From: Gnetum montanum
Taxonomy: Eukaryota; Streptophyta; Gnetopsida; Gnetales; Gnetaceae
Assembly (NCBI GenBank): GCA_015680685.1
Contig: MNCI01004607.1
Location: 226,622 to 257,769 of the forward strand
Direction: 5' to 3'
Length of the DNA: 31,148 nt
How positions within the stretch are numbered: the first letter of the stretch is position 1; each line of letters begins with the position of its first letter. The notes under the pieces were generated by a model. That model saw nothing but the letters and a program-made list of their open reading frames with translations, made no database searches and was not told the origin of the DNA. A program made the translations under genes and the position numbers. Positions 1-9,742 of the stretch are shown in pieces.

Positions 1-2
1 GC

Positions 3-2132
3 CATGGTTATTCATAAAGCGATCAACTACGCCATCTTATGGATGGGCTTAGGCATGAAATGAGAAGAACCCTTGGGACTTATGCCCAAGGGAGATTATC
101 CGATGTTAGGTCCCATAAAATTCAAAGACTATTGGAGAAAGTTGCTAAGGAAGAAGGTGGGCTATGGAAGAGAGAAAGTATAGAAGAGTATAATTGAGAT
201 CCTCCCCTCCAGAAGAGGGGAGTAAGATTTTGTGAGGATGAAGAAGAGTCACCACTTGAAGAGATGGTGAATAGGAAAAATTTGCCTATCCAAAATATGA
301 CATTAGAAGTTTCGGCAAAGGTAGACTAAATGTGGGATTCCCTAGAAAATAGATTTCAAACTGTTCTTAAAAAAGTAGAGGAGTCTAGAGAGTAAGGTAG
401 TGAGAAAAGAAAAAAGAAAGAGGCTGAACATGCACGTAGAAAGGGTAAGGGCAAAGTTGCCATCATTGAAGAGGTTGTGGATTCAGAAACAAATAATGAT
501 AATGGATGTGAAATATGTTAATATGACCATCCTAAGGGATGTTGCCTTGTAATCTCACATCTGCAGGAGTCTGGGGTGTATGCACTCAACCCACGATTAA
601 ACAAAAGGCAAACACCGCGAAGGTTACCTTATCCTCAAGGTAACCCAAGGTAGTTCCACCAACCCTTAACATATTATCCCAGTGGAGCTCCACCACAACC
701 GATTGAGCAATATCAATACTAGCAGCACCCACAATCATGGGGAATGCCATCACCAAGGCAACAATATCCTTACCGACAACCTGACCCATATGGATATTAC
801 ATGCAGCAGCCAATCTCCCCACATGACTCTACTGGTCACGTCACTCCTCAACCTCACTACCAAGCTTGTGAGTATTATGGGACTCCCTCTTCTAGAGGTG
901 ATATTCCACAAGCATATCATCCTTCTCATCCAGCCGCATCTCTTTCACCAATAGCTCCACTACCACTTGCTCCTGCGATGCAAGGTGAAATCCCTACCCA
1001 GCTATAGCAATGTAATGCCACGAGGGTTGTTAAATCTCAACCTATTGTTGGTTCCAACAACCACATGAAGAAAAGACCTTTCTTTAGAATCAACAATCCA
1101 ACCAAGCCCTTGCAATCACAAGCGGCCGATTCCTTAAACGCCTCAGTATCAATCAAAACTTCGAAGCCCCCTTCAACCTAATCACCACACTCAACACATA
1201 CGATCATGCTAACACATGTCGTCACCGATTGGATCAAAGTTGGCCACCTTCCCAAGAAATTCTCTGATCCTGGGAGTCCTCTGATATACTTACAAATTGC
1301 TAGAAATGCGTTGTGTAAGGCTCTTTTGGATTCAGGTTCCAGTGTCAACCTGATTTCTCAAGAAATGTACAAGGCTTGGAACCTTCCTCCATTGAAAAAG
1401 AGCAACATTTGTCTAGATTTTTCCGACCAGTCCATCACTGTCCCATTGGGACTGGTGGAAGACATTGTTACCACTGTTTGTAGGTGGTTGTACCCAGCTG
1501 ACTTCCTAGTGATTTAGGTGAACAATGGTAAGGGGGACTTTCCAATCATAATGGAAAGATCATGGCTAAGCACCATCGACACATGCCTAGGAATCCATAA
1601 TCTTTCCCTAGAAATATCAAAGGAAAATACATTTGGAGAGATCGAGAAGAAGAAAGTTTTGTGCATCGCATACAGTGACACAGGGTGTAATTGCATGCAG
1701 AGGTCATGGTTTGTGCAAAGTTTACCATTGCCTGCATGCAATCAGTGTGCACAAGTGATTAACATACAAAGATGCCTGTATGTAGCAGCCACATGACAGG
1801 AAGATACCTAGTGGCTGACAGCTGATCAAAAAAGCAATTCACTAATATGCATGGAACCAACTAAGGATTTGACTTCTGCTTACATTGATAGCATAGACGC
1901 ATTAGAGTAAGTCCACCGCCAACGTCCAAGTCTTAACCTTGAAAATATCAACTAGGGGAAGTTGGAAATCCCTGAGAAATTTAAGCAAGAGCCCCTTGAG
2001 CTGAAACCATTACCCACCGATATGGAATACACGTTCCTTAAAAATGGAAAACCAGTAATTATCAACACTAAGCTTGCTCCTCAACAGAAAGAAGAACTAC
2101 TAAAGGTAATAAATAAATGGTCGAAAGCCTTT
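3..2132 (+). pseudogene. gag-pro: E1 gag (C-terminal part) and aspartic protease
   Basis: One frame (codons starting at 3, 6, 9 and so on) stays open in sense from base 3 to about 2132, broken by more than ten stops. The start aligns with the gag of E2 (HLMDGLRHEMRRTLG). A basic, lysine-rich stretch follows, then a zinc knuckle at 507-545 of form CX2CX3HX4C (CEIC, H, C), then a proline/glutamine/tyrosine-rich linker at about 660-1010. The protease has its catalytic motif LLDSGSSVNLI with Asp at 1329-1331, and the downstream VPLGLVEDI and YPADFLVI motifs typical of Athila-type proteases. The stretch at 1962-2132 is the linker that precedes RT. Known gag and protease roles are particle formation and polyprotein cleavage. 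The frame is lost at about 2132. Confidence 0.85.
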
Positions 2133-3763
2133 GCTGGTCATATCCCGAATTAACTAGAATAGATCCTAGGATATGCCAACATAGAATTTACACTGATCCC
2201 TCCACGAAGCCTCAAAGACAATCGCAGAGGCGATTGAACCCTAAGCTGAAGTAAGTAGTTAAGGAAGAAATTGAACAGCTTCTCAAGGCTAGGTTCATAT
2301 ACCCCATTGCTGATAGTGAATGGGTTAGCCCCTTAGTTATTGTGCCTAAAAAGGGAGGCAAATGGAGGATGTGCATAGATTTCAGGCTACTAAATATGGC
2401 AACATTCAAAGATCACTTTCCATTGCCATTTGTTGACCAAGTCTTAGACACCATTGCAAGGCATCACTATTACAATTTTCTGGATGGATATAGTGGATAT
2501 AACCAAATACAAATAGCCCCAGAAGACTAAGCCAAGACTACATTCACTAGTCCTTGGGGAACGTTCGCATACAAACATATGTCGTTTGGCTTGTGCAATG
2601 CCCCTGCAACATTTTAATGACTAGTTCTAAGCGTATTCCAACAACAGACAAGGAATGACATGGAGGTCTTTATGGATAACTTCTCCACTTATGGAGAAAA
2701 ATTTGATCAAGCCTTGGCCCAGTTGGAGCAAGTGTTAAAAAGATGTGTAGAAACCAATTTGAGGCTCAACTAGTAGAAAAGCCATTTGATGGTTCAAGAA
2801 GGAGTAGTACTAGGGCAAAAAATCTCACACACAGGGATAGAGGTAAACCCCGAGAAAATCAAAATTATCCAAGGAATTACCTGTCAACTAGAAACTTTCA
2901 AAGATCTTCGATCATTCCTTGGATATATTGGCTACTATAGGAGATTTATTGAGAATTTTTCAAAGGTTTCCAAACCATTGGTGGAATTAATGAAAAAGGA
3001 CATACCTTTCGAGTGGACCAGGGAATGCAAATCAGCTTTCCAAACTCTAAAATAGAAGTTAGTAGAAACGCCCATTCTATAAGCTCATGACTGGTCTAAA
3101 CCATTCCATATCATGACTGACACATCCAACTATGCTTTAGGAGCCATACTTACACAATTAGATGACCAAAAGCATCTTTATTACATCCACTGTGCAAGTA
3201 GAAGTTTCACTGGTGCACAACTTAACTACACTACCATAGAGAAAGAATTAATGGCTGTAGTGTTTACACTAGAAAAGTTTAGACATTATGTATTGGGATA
3301 TAAAGTATATATACATACAGATCATAGTGCAATCCAGTTCCTCATGAATAAGCCAACGGTAAGCCCTCATATCATACGATGGCTTATAATCTTATAAGAG
3401 TTCGATTTAACGATGATCGATCGCAAGGGTACCGAGAATGTAGTTGCTGATCATTTATCTCGGTTGCGATGGGATAACAAAGAGGATGAGTATCCAATTT
3501 TTGATCATTTCCTTGATGAATTCCTCTTTGCTGGTGTAGTGAATAATCAATCACCCATGGAGACAAACTAGTACAATAGCATTCTTACCTATCTCCTCAC
3601 CCAACAAACATCACAAGAGTTAAACCTTAAGAAGAAACAATAATTTCTTCACTGAGCCAAGTACTTTATGGAGATCAATGGGCAACTTTACAAAGTGTGT
3701 CCTGATGGCTTGGTTCAATGGTGTGTTCCCGATATAAATCAACTACAAGTTCTCCAAGAGCTC
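2133..3763 (+). pseudogene. pol: E1 reverse transcriptase and RNase H
   Basis: The frame changes at about 2132, apparently by loss of one base, and then runs in one frame to about 3763. RT motifs in order: PKKGGKWRMCIDFRLLN (2345), FLDGYSGYNQIQIAPED (2480-2527), WGTFAYKHMSFGLCNAPATF, and the catalytic box FMDN at 2669-2680. The family has FMDD; the second Asp is Asn (GAC to AAC), which should kill polymerisation. The connection domain contains [18 protein letters not shown]. RNase H keeps its acidic residues: TDTSNYALGA, Glu in EKELMAVV, Asp in HTDHSAI and Asp in VADHLSRL. In-frame stops include 2528-2530, two just before the catalytic box, and one near 3054. A second frameshift lies near 3763. 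Confidence 0.9.
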
Positions 3764-4880
3764 ACAAGGGTCCTTGTGGGGGTCATTACGCTGGGAGATG
3801 AATGGCCATCAAGATCCTGCTTGCAAGATATTATTGGCCTACATTATTTCGAGATGCCCATCATTTCATCCAATCTTGTGAGCACTGTCAATGTGATGGA
3901 GAAATGACTACTAGAATAGAGGATCCACAATAATGGATTCAACCATTAGAACCCTTTGACATTTGGGGAATTAATTTTATAGGGCCAATTACACTAATGT
4001 CCAATGGAAAAGCCTATATTATTGTTGTTATTGATTACCTAACAAAATGGGCTGAAGAAACTACTATTAAAGATTGTACATTATCTATAGCTGCATGATT
4101 TATTTAACAACAAATTATAAATAGGTTTGGTGTGCTATGTGCACTTATTTCAGACAATGGTACCCACTTCACAGGTGCAACTTTTCAGAAATTAATGCAA
4201 TGCTTAGTGGTTGAGCATAAATTGACTACACCATACCACCCCTGAGTGAATGGTCAAGCAAAAGTCACCAACATGGAGATTACGAAGATATTGACAAGAA
4301 CCATTAGCATGTTTAGGTAAGATTGGAGCACTAAATTGAATGATGCTCTTTAGGCATATCGCTCCAAATGGAAACTACCTACAGGCTACTCTCCCTATGA
4401 GTTAGTGTATGGTAAATTACCAATGCTTTTCATTCAAACTAAGCTTCGTACACTAGCCACGGCATGTGACCTCAACCTTGACCTTGATCTAGCACAGAAA
4501 CAATGGTTAGTAACCCTTAACTTGCTAGATGAAAACTAATTAGCTACCTTATCATCTAACGAATTGCACAAGGCCTTCAATAAAAAATGTCATGACCTAA
4601 GAATTAGAAAAGTTAAATATCAGCTAGGAGATAAGGTTCTCTACTAGAATCCCACACATGTGCCAGAACGTACTAAATTTCAAACACTGTGGAAAGGACC
4701 TTATATTATTTATGCAACTTTTCCTTCAGGGGGCCATGACAATATACAAACTTGAGGGCTAAGATAAGAAACTTTTGGTCAACGTGCAACAAACCAAACC
4801 TTTCTAGGAGCTTAGGACAGCCAGTACACATGCTACCTCTCTTGATGGATAACCCTGCTCACTATTTTGGATCTCCTACT
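3764..4880 (+). pseudogene. int: E1 integrase
   Basis: After a one-base frameshift near 3763 the integrase continues in the third frame. The HHCC zinc-binding domain is visible as HKGPCGGHYAG and, about 30 residues on, SCEHC. The core begins with PLEPFDIWGINFIGPI. The first catalytic Asp (IDF in relatives) is Asn here (codon 3973-3975, AAT), so the DDE triad reads N, D (ISDNGTHF), E (NMEITK). The C-terminal module includes GYSPYELVYGKLP and FQTLWKGPYIIYATF. Stops occur in the core. The frame appears to shift again near 4740, where the tail YKLEG to VNVQQTKPF continues toward about 4880. Integrase inserts the cDNA into the genome; this copy cannot. Confidence 0.88.
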
Positions 4881-4886
4881 TACAAC

Positions 4887-4900
4887 TTAGTCATGGGGGA
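4887..4900 (+). promoter_or_regulatory. PPT-like motif just after E1 integrase
   Basis: TTAGTCATGGGGGA closely matches the true polypurine tract of this element (TTAGTCGTGGGGG at 6803-6815). The same 13 bases, TTAGTCATGGGGG, occur on the minus strand of E2 at 14168-14180 in the equivalent post-pol position. By analogy with central polypurine tracts it could be an extra plus-strand primer site; that role is inference. Confidence 0.4.
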
Positions 4901-6234
4901 GATGGTCACCTATGTTAACCATTCTAGGACCTCAGTTCTTTTTGAATTTTTATTTTACACATTTTTGTCTCACACATTTTTGTTTTACACATTTTTTCAA
5001 CTTTTCTTATTTTTGTTTTACACCATTTTTCATATTTTTATTGTTTGTTTGATTGTTTAATTTACTTTTATTCATCATCCAATAAGTGCTCATGATGGTG
5101 GATTGAATTATATCATATTAATTGCTAATGTTTGGTTTTTACCTTTGAATTATGATGCTGATATTAAGGTATGGTTCTTTTGGTAAAATAGGCAATGAGT
5201 CCACGTCATCCACTCATCCATACAACTCGATGGTCCCCTTTGGCTTGGAACTATATAGTCCCTTGTTTCTAAGTAGACTTGTTAATGAATTGGTGACTGG
5301 GTATTTTTCAAACCAAGAAAAGACTCAAAGGATGAGAAGGGTGTGACTTCAAGGGAATTTGATGCATTTGTGCTGGCCATTCTCTTGGGTGCTTGGATGC
5401 TTTTTCTTGGGTTTTTTTCCATTTTGACATTATTCAAAAATCAGGAAGCTGAGTGAATAAAAATAAGTCTTTGCATGGTGTGGTTCTCACATGAAAAAAA
5501 AAGGTGAGAATTCAAAGCACACCCCTTAGACATAATAAAGCAATATGGGCTACAAGCACTGGTTATGGAACTAGAAAGACATGTTACCCATGCCTGAAGG
5601 TTCCCTCTAACTAAGGTCCTTTCTTGCTTCTTGCTTCTCCATCTCGCTCTCCTCAGAATGGTGGTGACTCTTTGTGGAAGCATTCTTGTTACTTCAAGTG
5701 GATGGATTGGTCAAGTGTGTTGATGCGAGGTCTTTGGATGTGGTTTGTTTGAGTCTAGATTTGGGATGAGTTCTACTCAGTCACATTAACCATAAAGTAC
5801 ACAAGGGACTTTACACAACCTTGTTCTTGGGATTCCATTCCATCTTTTGCTCTCCATCTTTCTTCCCATTTTTCCACCTCATTGCCGATTCTATCATTAG
5901 TCCATTTTTGGGTTGATGCATCATTTTTCTTTTGTGAATTCTTGTGGGTAATTTTTTAACTCTTGCTTCCAAATGACATTCCTAGAGCCTATGGACTCTT
6001 TGATTTGTGGGTTTTTTAGGGCATAAAAGGCATGAGCCTACTTTGGGAAGGACCCACTGGCATTCCTTTTTGGTGCAATTGTTAAGTTCTTTTCCTTAAA
6101 CATTTCCTGCAGTCAATCATCTCTTATTTCATCCCCATCCATGATATCCATTTTATTGGCATTGCTATTGTTATTTTTTTCCATCTTTCTTGTTCCTCAT
6201 ATTTTTCCATCTTATAGCTATCGGAGGTTCGCTC

Positions 6235-6247
6235 TTAGTTGTGGGGG
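6235..6247 (+). promoter_or_regulatory. second internal PPT-like motif of E1
   Basis: TTAGTTGTGGGGG differs by one transition from the terminal PPT core TTAGTCGTGGGGG. It lies in the spacer about 570 bases before the 3' LTR. It is not followed by TGATGA, so it is not an LTR border. Confidence 0.35.
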
Positions 6248-6380
6248 CCCTGGCACAAATTTTTCAATTTTTTCCATTTTACTAATTGCCTAATCCCTAT
6301 ACCTTGGGTAGTTACCAGTGATAAATCTCTGAACCAGTTTCTGCCATAACCACAACTTAGCCAATGCGCTTCATATCGAG

Positions 6381-6445
6381 GTAAGGTATCAACTGCATTG
6401 TAGATTATCTATCCTTGCTTATTTGTGACTATGTTGTGTGTGTAG
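6381..6445 (+). other. possible splice donor/acceptor pair before the E1 3' ORF position
   Basis: The donor-like AG|GTAAGGTAT at 6380/6381 is followed 65 bases later by TGTGTGTGTAG|ATGG. E2 has the same arrangement on the minus strand (GTAAGGTAT from 12596, GATTGCAG|ATGG at 12536/12535). Conservation between two diverged copies suggests a function, perhaps splicing of a message for the 3' ORF. The 61-65 base spacing is short for a plant intron, so donor and acceptor may belong to different introns. Confidence 0.3.
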
Positions 6446-6802
6446 ATGGAAATCATACAAACAATGAATTGGGCTTGGAGGAAGTACTCAGGATGGACCA
6501 GAACTGGAGCATTTACGAAAGGAGCAAGTCTGGTGGTGTGGCTATGGATAAACAACGGAAGGTGCAATCTTAGCATTGGTGGCAACATGCTTCATTTTCT
6601 TTCTCTCTCTTTCTCTACAAGCTACCAAATAAAGGCTTGGATGTCATTTATGTATGAGTGTTCACCACAATGTTGTAATATGCTTATTGATCCATCACTA
6701 GGCACATTGAGTCTGTCATCCCATTCCACTGTTAGTTGTCAATTAGTCAATAATCCCATACCTTCCCAATATTTTGTAAGGAACTTGAGGATGAGTTTTC
6801 AT
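6446..6802 (+). pseudogene. E1 remnant at the 3' ORF position
   Basis: An ATG directly after the acceptor-like TGTAG opens a frame of 124 codons running into the LTR. The position matches the start of the 931-codon ORF of E2, and the end of this stretch (TAGTCAATAATCCCATACC, then GAGGATGAG before the PPT) aligns with the 3' end of E2. About 2.4 kb of the ORF seen in E2 is therefore absent here. The 124-residue translation shows no recognisable domain and may be chance. I infer an internal deletion, not a functional short gene. Confidence 0.35.
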
Positions 6803-6817
6803 TTAGTCGTGGGGGTA
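6803..6817 (+). other. polypurine tract of E1
   Basis: TTAGTCGTGGGGGTA lies directly against the LTR start TGATGAG. The same sequence, AGTCGTGGGGGTA then TGATGA, is found on the minus strand of E2 at its 3' LTR border (9556-9568), which confirms both borders. The PPT primes plus-strand DNA synthesis. Confidence 0.8.
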
Positions 6818-7751
6818 TGATGAGAGTGGTTACTCTAGCAGTTTAGTCTAATTATTAGATCAGTTACTCTAGTGGTTTATTCTAATTATTACAGATAGTT
6901 ACTCTAGCGGTTTATTCTAATTATTAGAGCAGTTACTCTAGCGGTTTATTCTAATTATTAGAGTAGTTGCTTCCAAGCCTGTTAATACAGTGCCCAGGCA
7001 CACAATTGGGAGAAGTATTTCAACAGTCAAGTAGCAAAACTCTTGTAGTCTGTTTGAAAGTTAGAGTATTTTTCAAATGCCTGTAGCAGGAGGTCTAAGT
7101 GTGGATAGATCTTTATTCAAGCATTGTGTACCTAAGCACACCTTGTGTATAACAATAAAGATGAGCTTTTCGATTCATCCTTGTAGCACTTGAGATTTGT
7201 TTGCTTACACATTTCTTTTATTTTATTTTCTTATGCATTTATTTTATTTTCTTTTATTTTATGCACTTTACATTTATGTTATTAGTGTAGCAATTCATTT
7301 TGATCCATTAAGGAAATTGTTAAATCACACAAGCACAACCACTTCAAGCATGCGTGTAATGCTTGGTAACCCAGTAACGATTAGCATTTGGTAATCCTAG
7401 CAGTGTTGCACTGGATCAAGATGTGTACGACAAGTGGGAATGGATGTTGGTGTTAGGATTAGTTAGAACTTAGTTAATGAGTAGTTAAGTTAAATTAGTC
7501 ACTTAGTTATCTCTCTCACTCTTCCCTACTAATGTAGGACATAAAAACATAAAAGCTATAAAAATCATATGCCTCAAGCTTACTTAACTATACAATCGTG
7601 ACATACAGGTAAGCTTGGGAAGACAATGATCAACCAGCCTGTCCTTGTTCCACAAAGGTGCATAAGCAGTTAGTCCTTGGAATTCGACTGGATCGTGCGT
7701 GAAACGCTCGTATTTGTATGGTTGAGCATAGGGGTACCTTGCTGCTCATCA
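6818..7751 (+). repeat. 3' LTR of E1 (934 bp)
   Basis: The LTR begins TGATGAGAGTGG after the PPT and ends GGGGTACCTTGCTGCTCATCA, giving TGATGA/TCATCA ends. Its right 60 percent is the reverse complement of the LTR at 19516-20356, for example the block around GGATCGTGCGTGAAACGCTCG near 7691. The TATA position of related LTRs (GCCTATAAATA) corresponds here to GCCTGTTAATA near 6980, so the promoter is altered. The distal U3 is occupied by a 34-bp tandem repeat listed separately. Confidence 0.88.
6829..6965 (+). repeat. four-copy 34-35 bp tandem repeat in the U3 of the E1 LTR
   Basis: Units are at 6829-6862, 6863-6897, 6898-6931 and 6932-6965. Each begins GTTACTCTAG and contains CTAATTATTA. The last two are nearly identical, so the array probably grew by recent duplication. 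It occupies the U3 just upstream of the (decayed) TATA position. Relatives have different repeats in the same place. Confidence 0.92.
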
Positions 7752-8038
7752 AAGTACTACAATGGACAGAATTGAACTTGATTTTTATTGTTGAAATGTT
7801 GAAGTGTCTAGGTACATCATGCATTTTAATAAAATTTTGTTCAATTAATTCTATCAACATTGTGAGCACTTACAGGGAAATTTGGCGATGTCCTAGAAAG
7901 AGAAACTATAAGAATTTAGCTACTACTTATGCATGTGGTATGCACATTTAAATAGGCAAAGACTTGGACCATGTTAATGCATCTCAAGCTACATCAACAC
8001 ATGCTCATTAACACAATAGATTTATTTACACTTCATCA
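7752..8038 (-). repeat. E3 3' LTR remnant (287 bp), cut by E1
   Basis: The stretch aligns with part of the LTR at 19516-20356: TTTATTGTTGAAATG...TCTAGGTACATCATGC matches TTTATTTTCGGACAC...CTTAGGTACACAATGC, and ATTTAAATAGGC matches ATTTATAGGC. It ends with TCATCA (8033-8038). The following TACTTTCACAAC is a decayed polypurine tract read on the minus strand. The other part of this LTR should lie beyond the left edge of the window, on the far side of E1. Confidence 0.7.
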
Positions 8039-8280
8039 TACTTTCACAACATCACACTTTTACAATTGCCTAAAAACTCATCCTCAAGTGAACAAAAGTG
8101 GAACTAAGTTATTTACAAAATTACGGAGTATAAAACTAAACTATTGACTGATTGATATTTTAACAAAATCTGATGGTCACATTACAAAACATTCGAGTGG
8201 TTATAATTAAGTACATTAAACTTGGACAAAAAACAAAAATGGACTAGTTATTTCTATAAAAAAAATGTTTAGGATGGAGT

Positions 8281-8708
8281 CTTCAAATGATGCTAAGAGG
8301 TGGAGGCTCCTATGACTCTTGAGATCTCCACTCTTGGGTTGAATTTATTAGTGGCCTTAGCTACCTTGTCATTATCATTACTACTTCTGAAAACTTGAAG
8401 GCGTCCAATAGTACCTTTATCTTTTCTTTCATGCTCCATGGATCATTGATGATCCAGGAAGCATCACTTGGATTATCTAGTATTGGTACATTCCACAGAC
8501 AAGGAAAGCTTGGAAATATCTCTTTTACCTTTACAAACTAGGTTGAAAATTGCTTTTGTTCAATGTTGAACATCCACACAAGGTTTTGCAGCTCCTAGTG
8601 ATCATTCATTCATCTAGCTAGGTTTTTAGCAACCAATCTTTGATTTTCAAATTTTCCCTTGAGAACTTTAGGTTTTGCATTTGCCACTTCAAGTTTCTAT
8701 TTCATTTC
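8281..8708 (-). pseudogene. E3 3' ORF, C-terminal part left of E2
   Basis: Reading the minus strand, KLEVANAK, NLAR, VKVKEIFP and DASWIINDP align with KLEVANSK, DLAR, VKVNQMFPQ and ASAWMAQDP of the E2 ORF (about 10115-9850). It is the continuation of 17186-19438; E2 inserted between the two halves of the same reading frame. Several stops are present. No function beyond that of the family ORF can be assigned. Confidence 0.65.
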
Positions 8709-9555
8709 TGATGAGTGGTGAGGTACCCCTACACTCAACCATACGAATATGAGCATTCACACATGATCCAGTTGAACTCCACAGACAAGCTAGTTGTGGT
8801 ATCTAGATAGTTACATGTTGATCATAGTTTGCTGTCTTCCCACTTGGAATAGTATTTTCTTTGTCACGTATGGTTCAGTCCAGAGTGAGGTGTATGATGT
8901 GGTCTTAAACTAGTGCTACTCCTAGAGACAATAGAAAATAACCTTGTTTTAAGCTAATAGGGAATGAGAAGCAAAATCTAAGCTAGCCTAAGTGCGATGA
9001 GAATCCGTCCTTAATCATCTGTACACATCTTGGATGTCATGTACTACTTCTGGGATTACCAAGTGCATGTTACTTAAGCACTCCTAGATACGCTACTGGG
9101 ATACCAACTATTCACACTTAAATGCTCGTGATTAAGCCGTACTGATTCTACATTTAATGACAGGAATAGTACATGATGGTAAAGAAATATTAATTAAGAA
9201 AATAATAAATAACAATAATGATTAAATAATTAAAAATTAAATGAATGCTATAATGATGGAGTGATCTTGATCTTTATTGTCGATCATGTGCATGTCCAAG
9301 TATGTCACACTCGAATAAAGGTTCCGTACAATTACAATCATCACACTGCGGGCATGCACTAGGGAAAGAATTGAAATGAACTAAAAATAAACAAAAAGAG
9401 TCTACTTCTACACTTTACTGACTTCCCCTTCCTATGCGATTGAGGGTGGTATTTATAGGGCCACACAAGAATCATGATATCGCGTATACAATATCATTCC
9501 TCAGGCTGTGATATTGTGTACCCGATATCGATGCCTTATAAATCACGATTCATCA
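8709..9555 (-). repeat. E2 3' LTR (847 bp)
   Basis: Direct repeat of 16322-17185. The minus-strand U3 starts at 9555 and a TATAAATA lies at 9457-9450, about 100 bases in, so U3 is short and R-U5 long. GATATC-type palindromes lie between the LTR start and the TATA box. Confidence 0.92.
9450..9457 (-). promoter_or_regulatory. TATA box of E2 3' LTR
   Basis: TATAAATA on the minus strand, about 98 bases from the LTR start. The same box at the same distance is found in the LTRs at 16322-17185 and 19516-20356. Confidence 0.6.
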
Positions 9556-9571
9556 TACCCCCACGACTGAA
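9556..9571 (-). other. polypurine tract of E2
   Basis: The reverse complement reads TTCAGTCGTGGGGGTA and abuts the LTR start TGATGA. It shares AGTCGTGGGGGTA with the E1 PPT. Confidence 0.8.
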
Positions 9572-9742
9572 TAACAACTCATCCTTGAGTTAAAAAAATG
9601 AGAATGAGTCCAACTGATTACATAGTGGATAGGTATGGGATTATTGACTAACTAGGAATTATTCATGCTGCAGTGGAGAATTGAACACAACAAAATTGGG
9701 ACATAGACACAGAATTACAAAAAGACAAAATTTTGTTGCAAC

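Larger units (their letters stand above)
4881..6445 (+). other. E1 post-integrase spacer with T-rich tract
   Basis: There is no supported gene in this 1.56-kb stretch. It holds a T-rich low-complexity tract at about 4926-5058 built on repeats like TTTTGTTTTACACATTT. Around 5340 the sequence (GGGTGTGACTTCAAGGGAA) aligns with the minus-strand spacer of E2 near 13755, so the spacer is a shared family feature. Two PPT-like motifs and a splice-like donor (6381) are listed separately. Confidence 0.7.
1..7751 (+). mobile_element. E1: Athila-like Ty3/gypsy retrotransposon, 5' end outside window
   Basis: Order on the + strand is gag C-terminal half, protease, RT, RNase H, integrase, about 2 kb of spacer, a polypurine tract (6803-6817) and a 3' LTR (6818-7751). 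Integrase after RNase H is the gypsy order, and the protease-RT linker resembles the Ogre/Tat/Athila branch. The 5' LTR, PBS and gag N-terminus lie left of base 1. The element sits in the 3' LTR of the older minus-strand element E3, because sequence right of 7751 aligns with the middle of a related LTR at 19516-20356. The presumed target duplication copy on the right is AAAGT (7752-7756); its partner is not visible. Many stops and at least two frameshifts make it defective. Confidence 0.9.

Noticed and set aside
586-1007. Alternative frames over the gag linker
   Set aside because: The gag-protease frame beginning at base 3 accounts for the region, with a knuckle before it and a protease after it.
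4752-5060. 102-codon open frame after the E1 integrase
   Set aside because: Its second half is the T-rich low-complexity tract translated as Phe/Leu/His/Thr. It looks membrane-like only because of composition. I do not accept it as an env protein.
7630-7951. Open frames on both strands at the right end of the E1 LTR
   Set aside because: They cross the LTR end at 7751 and the E3 LTR remnant; no domain.
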